In this document: piece after piece, positions 1 to 7,022 of the stretch
Layout: every line of letters starts with the position of its first letter
Numbering within the stretch: the stretch's first letter is position 1
Assembly: GCA_946482325.1 (NCBI GenBank)
Contig: CAMLRA010000062.1
Span: forward strand, 1-21,019
Length of the DNA: 21,019 bases
Source: an uncultured Chromatiaceae bacterium
GTDB taxonomy: Bacteria; Pseudomonadota; Gammaproteobacteria; Enterobacterales; Alteromonadaceae
Reading direction: 5' to 3'
The notes under the pieces: model-generated
Told to the model about the DNA's origin: nothing
The model's input: only the letters and a program-made list of their open reading frames with translations
Database searches by the model: none
Made by a program: the position numbers and the translations under genes

Positions 1-104
<104 letters not shown>

Positions 105-134
105 TGCTGCTGTCAGATTAACGCCAAAATAAAG

Positions 135-159
135 CAGGGCACCGCAGTGCCCTGTTTTT
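135..159. terminator. Bidirectional intrinsic terminator
   Basis: A perfect 8-bp stem (CAGGGCAC with GTGCCCTG, loop CGCA) is followed by five T on the + strand. It is preceded by an A-rich run that reads as a T-rich tract on the - strand. It lies between the convergent His-tail gene (stop at 104) and yfbR (stop at 180), so it can end transcription from both sides. Confidence 0.85.
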
Positions 160-179
160 CAATCCGATCTCAAACAGAC

Positions 180-788
180 TTACAGCAAACCTTCCTGCTC
201 CAGGCTGATCTCGTCCAGGGATAAGGCGAAACTTGGTACAAAGGTATCCAGAAAATACTGCACGGCCGGCGACTGCGTCGCGGTCAGCATTTTCTCCAGC
301 CGGCGTTTGGCAATGGTGAACTCCCGATTGCCGGCGGTAATTTCTTCCAGTGTTTTTAAATAAGCGCAAAGATTGTCCGCGGCTTTGACCAGTAGTTTTT
401 CGTCCGCACTGTAGCATTCACCCAGCAAATATTCGCGATAGACGTTTTGCAGCTCTGGCGGCAACATCGACAACAGCTTCTGCTCGGCAATGGCTTCAAT
501 CTTTTTGTACTCATCGGCAATTTGCGGATTGAAGTATTTGACCGGCGTCGGTAAATCACCGGTCAGTACTTCGCTGGCATCGTGAAACAAAGCCAGCGTA
601 GCTACACGCTCCGGGTCGAGTTTGCCGGCGAAATACTGGCGGTCAATCACCGCCAGCATATGCGCCACTAAGGCCACCTGATGGCTATGTTCTGCGACGT
701 TTTCAGTGTTGATGTTACGCATCAGTGGCCAACGGTTAATCAGCTTCATCCGGAACAGATGCGCGAAAAAGTGGCTATGGACGGTCAT
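180..788 (-). CDS. yfbR: YfbR-type 5'-deoxynucleotidase (HD domain)
   Basis: This 202-aa HD-domain phosphohydrolase removes the 5' phosphate from deoxyribonucleoside monophosphates in the cytoplasm, a step in dNMP salvage. The N-terminus ([20 protein letters not shown]), the HD motif LFHDASEV and the segment [11 protein letters not shown] match E. coli YfbR (199 aa) closely by recall. The metal and substrate residues of the E. coli enzyme appear shifted by one: Arg19, His34, His69, Asp70 and Asp138. The C-terminal FVPSF-LSLDEIS segment is also conserved, so the protein looks complete. It starts 25 bases after the stop of alaA on the same strand, the same neighbour as in E. coli, and the two are probably cotranscribed. 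Transcription would end at the hairpin at 135-159. Confidence 0.95.
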   Translation of the reverse strand: MTVHSHFFAHLFRMKLINRWPLMRNINTENVAEHSHQVALVAHMLAVIDRQYFAGKLDPERVATLALFHDASEVLTGDLPTPVKYFNPQIADEYKKIEAIAEQKLLSMLPPELQNVYREYLLGECYSADEKLLVKAADNLCAYLKTLEEITAGNREFTIAKRRLEKMLTATQSPAVQYFLDTFVPSFALSLDEISLEQEGLL

Positions 789-813
789 ATCGCACTCCGG
801 TGCTTAGTCAACT

Positions 814-2031
814 TCACAGCTGCTGGTAACCTGGCAGGAACTGCGCCAGCTTGCCGATAGCTTGCTCCAGCACTTCTTTGTGTGGCAGCAGGACAATGCG
901 GAAGTGGTCCGGCTCCGGCCAGTTAAAGGCGCGGCCATGTACCAGCAACACTTTATGCTGGCGCAGGAAATCCAGCACCATCAGTTCATCGTCTTTGATC
1001 GGGAATTTTTTTCGATCAATTTTCGGGAACAAATACATCGCGCCTTTGGGTCTGACACAGCTCAGGCCGTCGATTTCATTCACCAGACGGTGCGCGACAT
1101 CCATCTGGTCGTATAAACGACCGCCGGGGACCACCAGCTCATTAATACTCTGATAGCCACCTAGTGCCGTCTGCACTGCATGTTGCACTGGTACGTTTGC
1201 ACAAAGCCGCATCGAAGCGAGAATGTTCAGACCTTCAATATAAGGCCGGGCGCGCTGTTTAGCGCCGGAGATAAACAACCAGCCGACACGAAAACCGGCG
1301 ATACGATAGTTTTTCGACAGCCCGCCAAAAGTCAGGATCACTAAATCATCGGCAAGAGCCGCGGTTGGTGTGTGCGTGGCGCCGTCATACAGAATTTTGT
1401 CGTAGATTTCGTCGCTCAGCACGACCAGGCCATGTTCACGGGCAATGCTCAAAATATCCAGCAACAGCGCGTCGTTATACACGGCTCCGGTTGGGTTATT
1501 CGGGTTAATCAACACTATGGCTTTGGTATTACTGGTGATTTTGGCGCGGATATCAGCAATATCCGGATACCAGTCAGCGGCTTCGTCACAGCGGTAATGC
1601 ACCGCTTTGCCACCGGCCAGATTGACGGCCGCAGTCCACAGCGGGTAATCCGGCGATGGGATCAGCACTTCGTCGCCATTATTTAACAAGCCTTGCAATG
1701 CCATCAGAATAAGTTCTGATACACCATTACCGATATAAACGTCATCAGCGTCAGCACCGCGAATACCACGCGACTGATAATATTGCGCCACTGCGACCCG
1801 GGCCGGATAAATACCCTGAGAATCGCTATAACCTTGCGCTGTAGGCAGATTATGGATCACATGTTTGAGGATCTCGTCCGGCGCCTCAAAACCGAAAGGG
1901 GCGGGATTACCGATATTGAGCTTTAGAATGCGGTGGCCTTCTTCTTCCATCCGCTTCGCTTCGCGGGCTACCGGGCCGCGAATGTCATAACAAACTCCAT
2001 CTAACTTGGTCGATCGCTCAATTGGTTTCAT
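814..2031 (-). CDS. alaA: Glutamate-pyruvate aminotransferase AlaA
   Basis: This is a class I/II PLP-dependent aminotransferase that makes alanine from pyruvate and glutamate in the cytoplasm. At 405 aa it equals the E. coli AlaA (YfbQ) length and follows it end to end. Shared segments include CYDIRGPV near residues 14-21, LNIGNPAPFGF, the substrate loop PDYPLWTAAV, INPNNPTGAVY (Asn179) and SDEIYDKILYD (Asp207, Tyr210). The PLP Schiff-base lysine is Lys240 in GLSKNYRIAGFR. The ATG at 2031 gives the family-typical start. It is the first gene of a probable alaA-yfbR unit and is divergent from the LRAT-like gene, with 126 bases between their starts for both promoters. I see nothing abnormal in it. 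Confidence 0.96.
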   Translation of the reverse strand: MKPIERSTKLDGVCYDIRGPVAREAKRMEEEGHRILKLNIGNPAPFGFEAPDEILKHVIHNLPTAQGYSDSQGIYPARVAVAQYYQSRGIRGADADDVYIGNGVSELILMALQGLLNNGDEVLIPSPDYPLWTAAVNLAGGKAVHYRCDEAADWYPDIADIRAKITSNTKAIVLINPNNPTGAVYNDALLLDILSIAREHGLVVLSDEIYDKILYDGATHTPTAALADDLVILTFGGLSKNYRIAGFRVGWLFISGAKQRARPYIEGLNILASMRLCANVPVQHAVQTALGGYQSINELVVPGGRLYDQMDVAHRLVNEIDGLSCVRPKGAMYLFPKIDRKKFPIKDDELMVLDFLRQHKVLLVHGRAFNWPEPDHFRIVLLPHKEVLEQAIGKLAQFLPGYQQL

Positions 2032-2147
2032 AACCCTTACTTTACAGCCTCCGCAGCATGAGTCTAAATAATCTGTAGCTTTTGCTTACACCTCGAAACA
2101 GTGTCCTGCACTGTTCACCCCCATACTGCCAGAAAAAACCAGCATTC

Positions 2148-2152
2148 GGGAG
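2148..2152 (+). promoter_or_regulatory. Ribosome binding site that decides the LRAT-like gene start
   Basis: GGGAG lies five bases before ATG 2158. No comparable motif precedes the in-frame GTG at 2101. Confidence 0.6.
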
Positions 2153-2157
2153 TCTGG

Positions 2158-2574
2158 ATGGTTAAATTGTCAGAAGTTCCGGCCGGCGCTTTAATGGTTT
2201 GCGAGATTTTCCATTTGTTTGAGCATACCGGCATTTATATTGGCGATGGTCAGATTGTTGAACTGCAGGGCACGGGGCTGATCCGCAGCGTCTCAACCGG
2301 CCGTTTTATGCATAACCGCAGTGGCGAAGAACTACTGGTTGCTTGTGACCGCAGCGGTAAACCATTTGCCAATACCGCAGCCGCTGAGCGCGCTGTCAGT
2401 CAGATTTTTACTTTCCAGAATTACGATCTGCTGAGCAATAATTGCCACCGCTTTTGCGGGCATTGCCTGACTGGCCGTAGTTGGCCTGTCACTAGTTTTT
2501 TCGATCTTAAACAAGTACTGGAACAACAATTACGGCAGCAAATTCGCTTCGAAAAGGTTTCGCTGCATCGATAA
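2158..2574 (+). CDS. LRAT-like (NlpC/P60 superfamily) thiol-enzyme domain protein
   Basis: This 138-aa single-domain protein has no signal peptide or membrane segment. It shows the layout of the lecithin:retinol acyltransferase (LRAT) family, a permuted papain-like fold: an N-terminal HTGIYIGDG (His23) and a C-terminal NNCHRFC (Cys96), equivalent to the family's NCEHF motif with the nucleophile cysteine. Family members act as acyltransferases, phospholipases or peptidases, so the substrate cannot be named. The second His usually found after the GDG turn appears to be Glu35 (IVEL), which makes activity less certain. I chose ATG 2158 because GGGAG at 2148-2152 lies five bases upstream. A GTG at 2101 would add 19 unconvincing residues. 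The gene stands between alaA (divergent) and the Bax-like gene, which begins 280 bases later, so it is probably monocistronic. Confidence 0.72.
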   Translation: MVKLSEVPAGALMVCEIFHLFEHTGIYIGDGQIVELQGTGLIRSVSTGRFMHNRSGEELLVACDRSGKPFANTAAAERAVSQIFTFQNYDLLSNNCHRFCGHCLTGRSWPVTSFFDLKQVLEQQLRQQIRFEKVSLHR

Positions 2575-2653
2575 TGCAGTGAAAAATAACTAATAAAAAC
2601 AATTGGATAATATTTTGACGCCGAATCATTCCGTGCGGATTGGGAATTTTTAG

Positions 2654-2682
2654 TCGAAAAAAGCGTCGGAAGCAGCTAGAAT
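2654..2682 (+). promoter_or_regulatory. Candidate sigma-70 promoter of the Bax-like gene
   Basis: TCGAAA (2654-2659, 4 of 6 against TTGACA) and TAGAAT (2677-2682, 5 of 6 against TATAAT) are separated by 17 bases. A C-rich discriminator follows. Initiation near 2690 would leave a leader of about 165 bases before the ATG at 2854. It was found by eye and not scored against background. Confidence 0.4.
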
Positions 2683-2710
2683 ACGCCCCCTTTGCGTCAG
2701 AGTTATGCAA

Positions 2711-2810
2711 CTGCGTTTTGGTACGCAGGCGCCTGAAACCGGTGTTTTTTGCCGGTCAGACCCAGGGGTTTTGTGGTGTCGAACTGAGCTCGAGTGCTGA
2801 TTTTTCAGCA
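2711..2810 (+). promoter_or_regulatory. Three consecutive small hairpins in the leader of the Bax-like gene
   Basis: Three inverted repeats are seen: CTGCGT/ACGCAG at 2711-2728 with a 6-base loop, ACCGG/CCGGT at 2738-2756 with a 9-base T-rich loop, and TGCTGA/TCAGCA at 2795-2810 with a TTTT loop. None is followed by a clear T tract, so they do not look like terminators. They could form a structured 5' UTR or a small RNA. No known riboswitch class is recognised. Confidence 0.3.
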
Positions 2811-2853
2811 AGGCTCCGGTTGCACTGCAGACTCCGATAACGAGGAACTACCG

Positions 2854-3726
2854 ATGAACAACTTGCTTAAACTGAGCGGCCTTGGCCTGGCTACCATCCT
2901 GGTAGGCTGTGCTGCGGTTTATCCCTTTATGCAGGCTGATCCACGCGCAGACGCGCAACAACTGGCTGAATGGCAGATGCCGAGTAAATTGTCAGCACTG
3001 GAATCTGAAGATCAGCTGAAATTGTTATCCCGTCTGACTTATCCCGATACGATGCCAGCACTGAAAGCTGTCCCTGATTTCTCCGCGATCAAAGATACCG
3101 ATAGCCGGAAAAAAGCTTTTTTTGATTATCTGACCCCATTTATCGATCGGGAAAACGCCCGCATTATCAAACTGCGCAGCCAAATTGAAGAGCTGGAAAG
3201 CAAGCTGCACAAGCAGCAACAGCTGACTGTCGAAGAATATGCCTTTATTTACAGCCTGTTCGATGAATTCAAAATCGATATGATGGATGCCGATCTCGAT
3301 GGCGTGCGTGAATTACTCGCCCGCGTTGATGTGATCCCGGCAAGTCTAGTGTTAACTCAAGCCGCGAAAGAATCGGGGTGGGGCAGCAGTCGTTTTGCCA
3401 TTGAAGGTTACAATTTTTTCGGTCAGTGGTGCTTCAAATCCGGTTGTGGCGTAGTGCCGTCCAAACGAGGTCAGGGCAAATATCATGAAGTAGCGGTTTT
3501 TGAGCACGCCGGAGACAGCGTCAATGCATACTTCTATAACCTCAACACCTTTTATGTTTATGAAGAGCTGCGAGCCATCCGGGCGAAAACACGCCGCGAG
3601 CATGGCCATGTGGTTGCGGAAAAGCTGGCCGCCGGCTTGGCAAGGTATTCGGAACGGGGTCAGCAATATGTCGAAGAGATCACGGCGATGATCATTGCGA
3701 CCCGCAAAATGATTGGACAAAGTTAA
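2854..3726 (+). CDS. bax: Bax-like lipoprotein with a glucosaminidase domain
   Basis: This 290-aa protein belongs to the Bax/COG2992 group, predicted peptidoglycan N-acetylglucosaminidases that act in the periplasm. Residues 1-19 are a lipoprotein signal peptide with a lipobox (LVGC, Cys19), so it should be membrane anchored. Residues 100-125 form a charged, Leu-spaced stretch that may be coiled coil. The glucosaminidase domain begins near residue 155; TQAAKESGWGSSRFA carries the expected catalytic Glu173 and is followed by YNFFGQWC, with a Cys pair at 193 and 198. ATG 2854 is supported by GAGGA at 2842-2846 and by the lipobox distance; the GTG at 2794 would bury the signal peptide. Its stop overlaps the next ATG by one base (TAATG), so the two are coupled. 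Its biological role in E. coli is not established. Confidence 0.85.
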   Translation: MNNLLKLSGLGLATILVGCAAVYPFMQADPRADAQQLAEWQMPSKLSALESEDQLKLLSRLTYPDTMPALKAVPDFSAIKDTDSRKKAFFDYLTPFIDRENARIIKLRSQIEELESKLHKQQQLTVEEYAFIYSLFDEFKIDMMDADLDGVRELLARVDVIPASLVLTQAAKESGWGSSRFAIEGYNFFGQWCFKSGCGVVPSKRGQGKYHEVAVFEHAGDSVNAYFYNLNTFYVYEELRAIRAKTRREHGHVVAEKLAAGLARYSERGQQYVEEITAMIIATRKMIGQS

Positions 3727-4397
3727 TGCAAAGTTTCATGAGAAGCCTGACCGTCAGCAGTGTTGTGGCACTGATGTTTATGTCTGCGTTAACCCCGGCC
3801 ATCGCTGACACCGTGTTTAACTACGATGGCTTTTACGCGCGGATGAAGAAAAGTGAAAAGCCGGAGTATAGCGATATCACACTGAGTTTTTTGCTGCAAA
3901 AAACCGGCACTACGGAGCGCTGTCAAATCGATTCGGCAGCGATCACCACAGATATCAGTTCAGAGCCGCTGACGTACGCGGCCAATGGTGAACTTATCCT
4001 GCCATACAATGAACTGCTCAATAGCCGTAAGGCCCTGATTCTGCTGAAACAACAGCCGGATGCTGTACCTTGTGACTTGAACTTCCGTCTACGTAGCCGC
4101 TTGCCGTTGGATAAAACTCTGCAGTTGGCACAACTGCACAAAACTCAGCAACAGTTTGACGCTTTGTTAAAAGATCTGGCTGGTTTAGGCAAATATTTTC
4201 TGCCGGATATGATAGGCGTCACTGTGTTATTCAGTAGTGATGCGCTGGTGCAGGAAGTATCGCCTGCATTGTTAAGTCGTGTTAAATGTGAAGGCAAACA
4301 ATGCCATATCGATTTGACAGGGCTTGATGTCAATACCGCGGCCAGCATCAGTTTTAGCCAGACACCAGATTATCTGGTGCCGTTGCTGCAACGCTAA
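3726..4397 (+). CDS. Secreted protein of unknown function, resembling DUF2987
   Basis: This 223-aa protein has a clear Sec signal peptide: basic start, hydrophobic residues 9-22, and likely cleavage after ALTPAIA near residue 27. The mature part is soluble, with no membrane segment. It has four cysteines in two regions (ERCQID and VPCDLNF, then KCEGKQCHIDL), which suggests disulfides. The segment FNYDGFYARMKK followed by a YSDITLSFLL strand resembles DUF2987, a family known mainly from Shewanella and Vibrio-type genomes; I recall this rather than have a match. The start codon overlaps the stop of the Bax-like gene, so a shared periplasmic or cell-wall function is plausible but unproven. The second Met, five codons in, is an alternative start. 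Confidence 0.7.
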   Translation: MQSFMRSLTVSSVVALMFMSALTPAIADTVFNYDGFYARMKKSEKPEYSDITLSFLLQKTGTTERCQIDSAAITTDISSEPLTYAANGELILPYNELLNSRKALILLKQQPDAVPCDLNFRLRSRLPLDKTLQLAQLHKTQQQFDALLKDLAGLGKYFLPDMIGVTVLFSSDALVQEVSPALLSRVKCEGKQCHIDLTGLDVNTAASISFSQTPDYLVPLLQR

Positions 4398-4409
4398 GCA
4401 CCTCCCGCA

Positions 4410-4961
4410 TTGCCGGAACTGGTCCTGCTGACCCACGCCACTGAATTCACGCGACCGACCAATACCGGTCGTTTGGTGCTGCAGACTGCAAATGCTCAGC
4501 GGATTGCGCACTCTAACCCTGACAGCATGAGCTGGGTAGTGCGTGCGCCGTTGTGGCAACGGCGATGCCCTGATGCCGCTTTAATTGCAAGCATCGAAGC
4601 AGCGGCTGCTCATCCACAGCAACCTTATGTGCTGCTGTTTCCGGCACCAGATGCATATGTTGTTGCTGTTGACACGCCTTATTGCCCATCGGACAAGGTA
4701 CCCGAATTTCCTGCTGGTTTTATTCTGTTGGATGCTACCTGGCAGCAAGCACAAAAAATGTATAACCAAAGCCCTTATTTGCATCATCTGCCAAAATGGC
4801 AAATTCAGTCGGCACAGCCCTCAGTGTATGCGCTCCGGCGTAACCAAAAACAACAGGGTTGGTGTACGGCGGAGTTATGCCAATTGTTATGGCGCTATGC
4901 AGGCGCGCACCACAGCGCTGCTTTGTTAGGGCAACGCTTTGCTGATTTCAATCAAAGATGA
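4410..4961 (+). CDS. Short DTW-domain protein (tRNA aminocarboxypropyltransferase family)
   Basis: This 183-aa protein belongs to the DTW family (COG3148). Its characterised member TapT (YfiP) adds a 3-amino-3-carboxypropyl group from S-adenosylmethionine to a uridine of tRNA. The segment LLTHATEFTRPTNTGRLVL (residues 6-24), the signature LLDATWQQAQKMY (DTW seen as Asp108-Ala-Thr110-Trp111) and YALRRN-----WCTAEL (140-156) match the family. The N-terminal Cys-rich zinc-binding segment of longer members is absent, as in short marine gammaproteobacterial versions I recall. The start is odd: the only reasonable initiator is TTG 4410, four codons after the upstream stop, in the same frame and without a Shine-Dalgarno sequence. 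Translation may depend on coupling to the upstream gene. Confidence 0.8.
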   Translation: MPELVLLTHATEFTRPTNTGRLVLQTANAQRIAHSNPDSMSWVVRAPLWQRRCPDAALIASIEAAAAHPQQPYVLLFPAPDAYVVAVDTPYCPSDKVPEFPAGFILLDATWQQAQKMYNQSPYLHHLPKWQIQSAQPSVYALRRNQKQQGWCTAELCQLLWRYAGAHHSAALLGQRFADFNQR

Positions 4962-5007
4962 ATCTGACCGCGGTGATTAAAGCCGAATAACCGGCACCGG
5001 GGCGGCA

Positions 5008-6348
5008 TCATTCTGCAGACACACTAGCTGAACGGCGACGGCTTAGTTTTGCCGGTTGCGCATGGCAGATCAGGACCAACATCAAAATGGTCAGGAATAA
5101 CAGCGCATTGGCTGGTGCCTGCAAGCTGAAATCGACGGTGCTATGCAAGCCCATATGCAAAATCGCCATCAACGCAGCAAAACTCAGACCGCGTTCCAGT
5201 TTATGATCATGGGTCCGCATCACTTGCATAGCGAGATAACTCAACCAGAGCAACCAGATCAGCAGCAGGCTGGTCATCGGGATACCCAGTTCAATGGAAA
5301 ATTGCAGGTAGTCGTTGTGGGCATGGTCATAAAATCCACTGTAAGCACTGGGTTGCACCCCAGGGAATACCGTGTAAAACGTCCCGCCACCTGAACCGGT
5401 CCAGGCGTGCGCACTGAGTAATGGCAGTGCATCCCGGACCACATTGTCGCGCGCTTCGCTGACAAAAGAAGTGTCCTGATAGCGTTCCTGCAGTTTATCC
5501 AGCCCAAACATTGAACTGACCAACACCATATCCAACAGCAAAATACTGACGACTAGTGGTTTTAATAGTGCCGGTGGCCTTTTGTAGAACCACAGCGCGA
5601 GCACTGCAACCAGAATTAAAGACGTAAAAAATGCAGCATTACCCATCCGCGAGCGCGACATCACTAAGCCAATGACCATCAGGATCATCGCCAGACGTAA
5701 CATCATTTTGGCGCTTAACATTGTGCTTAACACATCACGGAACAGCTGACGCCAGTTGCGCTGGGTCCTTTCACTGGATAATTGTGACAACAACAGGCCA
5801 ATGGCTACTGACAAAGACAAGGCCAGAAAGTTTGCAAAGTGATTTTGGTAAACAAAGGAACCGCGCGCTCGGGAGCCTTCACTCATGCCAATCACCGGGG
5901 AGGCTTCAATATTGGCCAGTTGCACCACCACGCCGTAAAAAGCTTGCAGGGCGCCGGAGATCACAATAACCAAAGCCAGTAAACGGATGCGTTTATGTCC
6001 GGTGCAGTGATTCAGTAACAATGAACACCAGAGCAAAAAGAACAGCGTTTTGGTGGCCATAATACTGGTCTGATAGCGGTCTGCACTGGGTAATATTTGC
6101 CAGCTTTGCAGCAGTAACCAGCCCAGTAAAATAACCAGTGGAGCCAGTGCTAACCAGAATTTTCTGGCGGCAAACAGCGCAGTATTAGTTTGCCAGCAAT
6201 GGACTAAATGCAGAAAAAAAGCGCTACCGATCAAAACCTGCAAAAAACTCCATGCCCAGGCCCGATTTGAACCGAGTGGTATTGGCGCCCAGAGCAGAAT
6301 GCCACAGAGTACAACAAAAATGATTCGGCTTAACACGTTGTTTTGCAT
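5008..6348 (-). CDS. O-antigen ligase/Wzy_C family membrane protein
   Basis: This 446-aa polytopic inner-membrane protein has roughly ten to eleven hydrophobic segments across its length and a basic C-terminal tail. It shows the marks of the Wzy_C/O-antigen ligase family: GSFVYQNHFANFLAL (about residue 163), VMSRSRMGNAAF (about 229) and, in the large periplasmic loop, GGGTFYTVFP followed by HAHNDYLQFSIELG, the usual His-Asn-Asp motif. Members either ligate polysaccharide to lipid A core, link glycans to proteins or polymerise repeat units, and sequence alone cannot tell which. ATG 6348 follows a 136-base gap after the terminator at 6485-6511, so it is a separate transcription unit. It converges on the DTW gene with 46 bases between stops. 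A separate Wzy lies at 13902, so this one may be a ligase or serve another polymer. Confidence 0.85.
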   Translation of the reverse strand: MQNNVLSRIIFVVLCGILLWAPIPLGSNRAWAWSFLQVLIGSAFFLHLVHCWQTNTALFAARKFWLALAPLVILLGWLLLQSWQILPSADRYQTSIMATKTLFFLLWCSLLLNHCTGHKRIRLLALVIVISGALQAFYGVVVQLANIEASPVIGMSEGSRARGSFVYQNHFANFLALSLSVAIGLLLSQLSSERTQRNWRQLFRDVLSTMLSAKMMLRLAMILMVIGLVMSRSRMGNAAFFTSLILVAVLALWFYKRPPALLKPLVVSILLLDMVLVSSMFGLDKLQERYQDTSFVSEARDNVVRDALPLLSAHAWTGSGGGTFYTVFPGVQPSAYSGFYDHAHNDYLQFSIELGIPMTSLLLIWLLWLSYLAMQVMRTHDHKLERGLSFAALMAILHMGLHSTVDFSLQAPANALLFLTILMLVLICHAQPAKLSRRRSASVSAE

Positions 6349-6484
6349 TGCAAATTAGACTCTTAACCGGATAAACAAACTGATTGTAACAAGCCCGTGT
6401 TGGCAGTACAGAAATATTTGCAGCCGAAGTCATCAAGTGAAATTGCACCGACATTTTCATGATGTCGTCTTATTCTGCACATAA

Positions 6485-6511
6485 AAAAAGCCCCGCTGAA
6501 CGGGGCTTTTT
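6485..6511. terminator. Intrinsic terminator after the small secreted protein gene
   Basis: AAAAAGCCCCG and CGGGGCTTTTT form a perfect 11-bp inverted repeat around the loop CTGAA. On the - strand it follows the stop at 6530 by 18 bases and separates the lapG-lapD-secreted-protein group from the ligase-like gene. Its symmetry allows activity in both directions. Confidence 0.92.
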
Positions 6512-6529
6512 ACTGATCTGTATAGCGCT

Positions 6530-6982
6530 TTAGTTGCCTGAAGCCAGTGTGGCATTACCAGTACCGGTACCACCACCAGCACCGACACCACCCGGGGCTG
6601 GAGCCAGCGCCAATGCCGCCGGAGCACCAGCTGCAGGGCCTGCAGCGGTCGCACTGTTAATCAGTGCCGGGTCAAGGTTTGCCGCAATAGCTAAGGTTGT
6701 TAACGTGTCCTGATCAACACAGGCGGTGTTGACTGCACGTAAAACTTCCTCTGCTTTTACCGGGTCATTGCCAGCCTGTTCCAGCGCGAACTCGATAACT
6801 TTTTCTGCCAGCTGCGGATTACAGGTTTTTAAATCTGTCATCTGCGCAACAAACTCACCGGCAGTTTTGCCTTCGGCTTGTGCACTGGCGTACATCGCTG
6901 ACACATCTGCCTGCTGAGCCAAGGCCTGAAATGACAGAACCTGTGTTACAGCGGCGACTAACGCGATCTTTACAACCTTCAT
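6530..6982 (-). CDS. Small secreted protein with a Gly/Ala/Pro-rich tail, unknown function
   Basis: This 150-aa protein is not recognised as any named family. Residues 1-22 are a Sec signal peptide (MKVVKIALVAAV...ALA, cleavage likely before QQADVS). A helical, acidic middle region (about 23-107) has one Cys in LKTCNP and one in NTACVD, probably a disulfide. The last 40 residues are low complexity, rich in Gly, Ala, Pro and Thr, and end LASGN. I set the start at ATG 6982 because GGGG lies about six bases upstream and the signal peptide begins there; a longer frame from 7114 would overlap lapD and hide the signal peptide. It starts 40 bases after the stop of lapD and ends at a strong terminator, so it is probably the last gene of the lapG-lapD unit. 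Confidence 0.75.
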   Translation of the reverse strand: MKVVKIALVAAVTQVLSFQALAQQADVSAMYASAQAEGKTAGEFVAQMTDLKTCNPQLAEKVIEFALEQAGNDPVKAEEVLRAVNTACVDQDTLTTLAIAANLDPALINSATAAGPAAGAPAALALAPAPGGVGAGGGTGTGNATLASGN

Positions 6983-7022
6983 ATGCGACCCCGCACAAAT
7001 ACTGAACAAAAATCTTTTTGCA

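Noticed and set aside
2101..2157. Longer LRAT-like protein starting at GTG 2101
   Set aside because: The extra 19 residues lack domain content and a ribosome site, while ATG 2158 has GGGAG at good spacing.
2690..2790. Possible tRNA or known riboswitch in the Bax-like gene leader
   Set aside because: The short hairpins do not form a cloverleaf; there is no T-loop consensus or CCA, and no riboswitch core is recognised.
4962..5007. Terminator between the convergent DTW and ligase genes
   Set aside because: Only a 4-bp GCCG/CGGC stem is present, with no T run on either strand.
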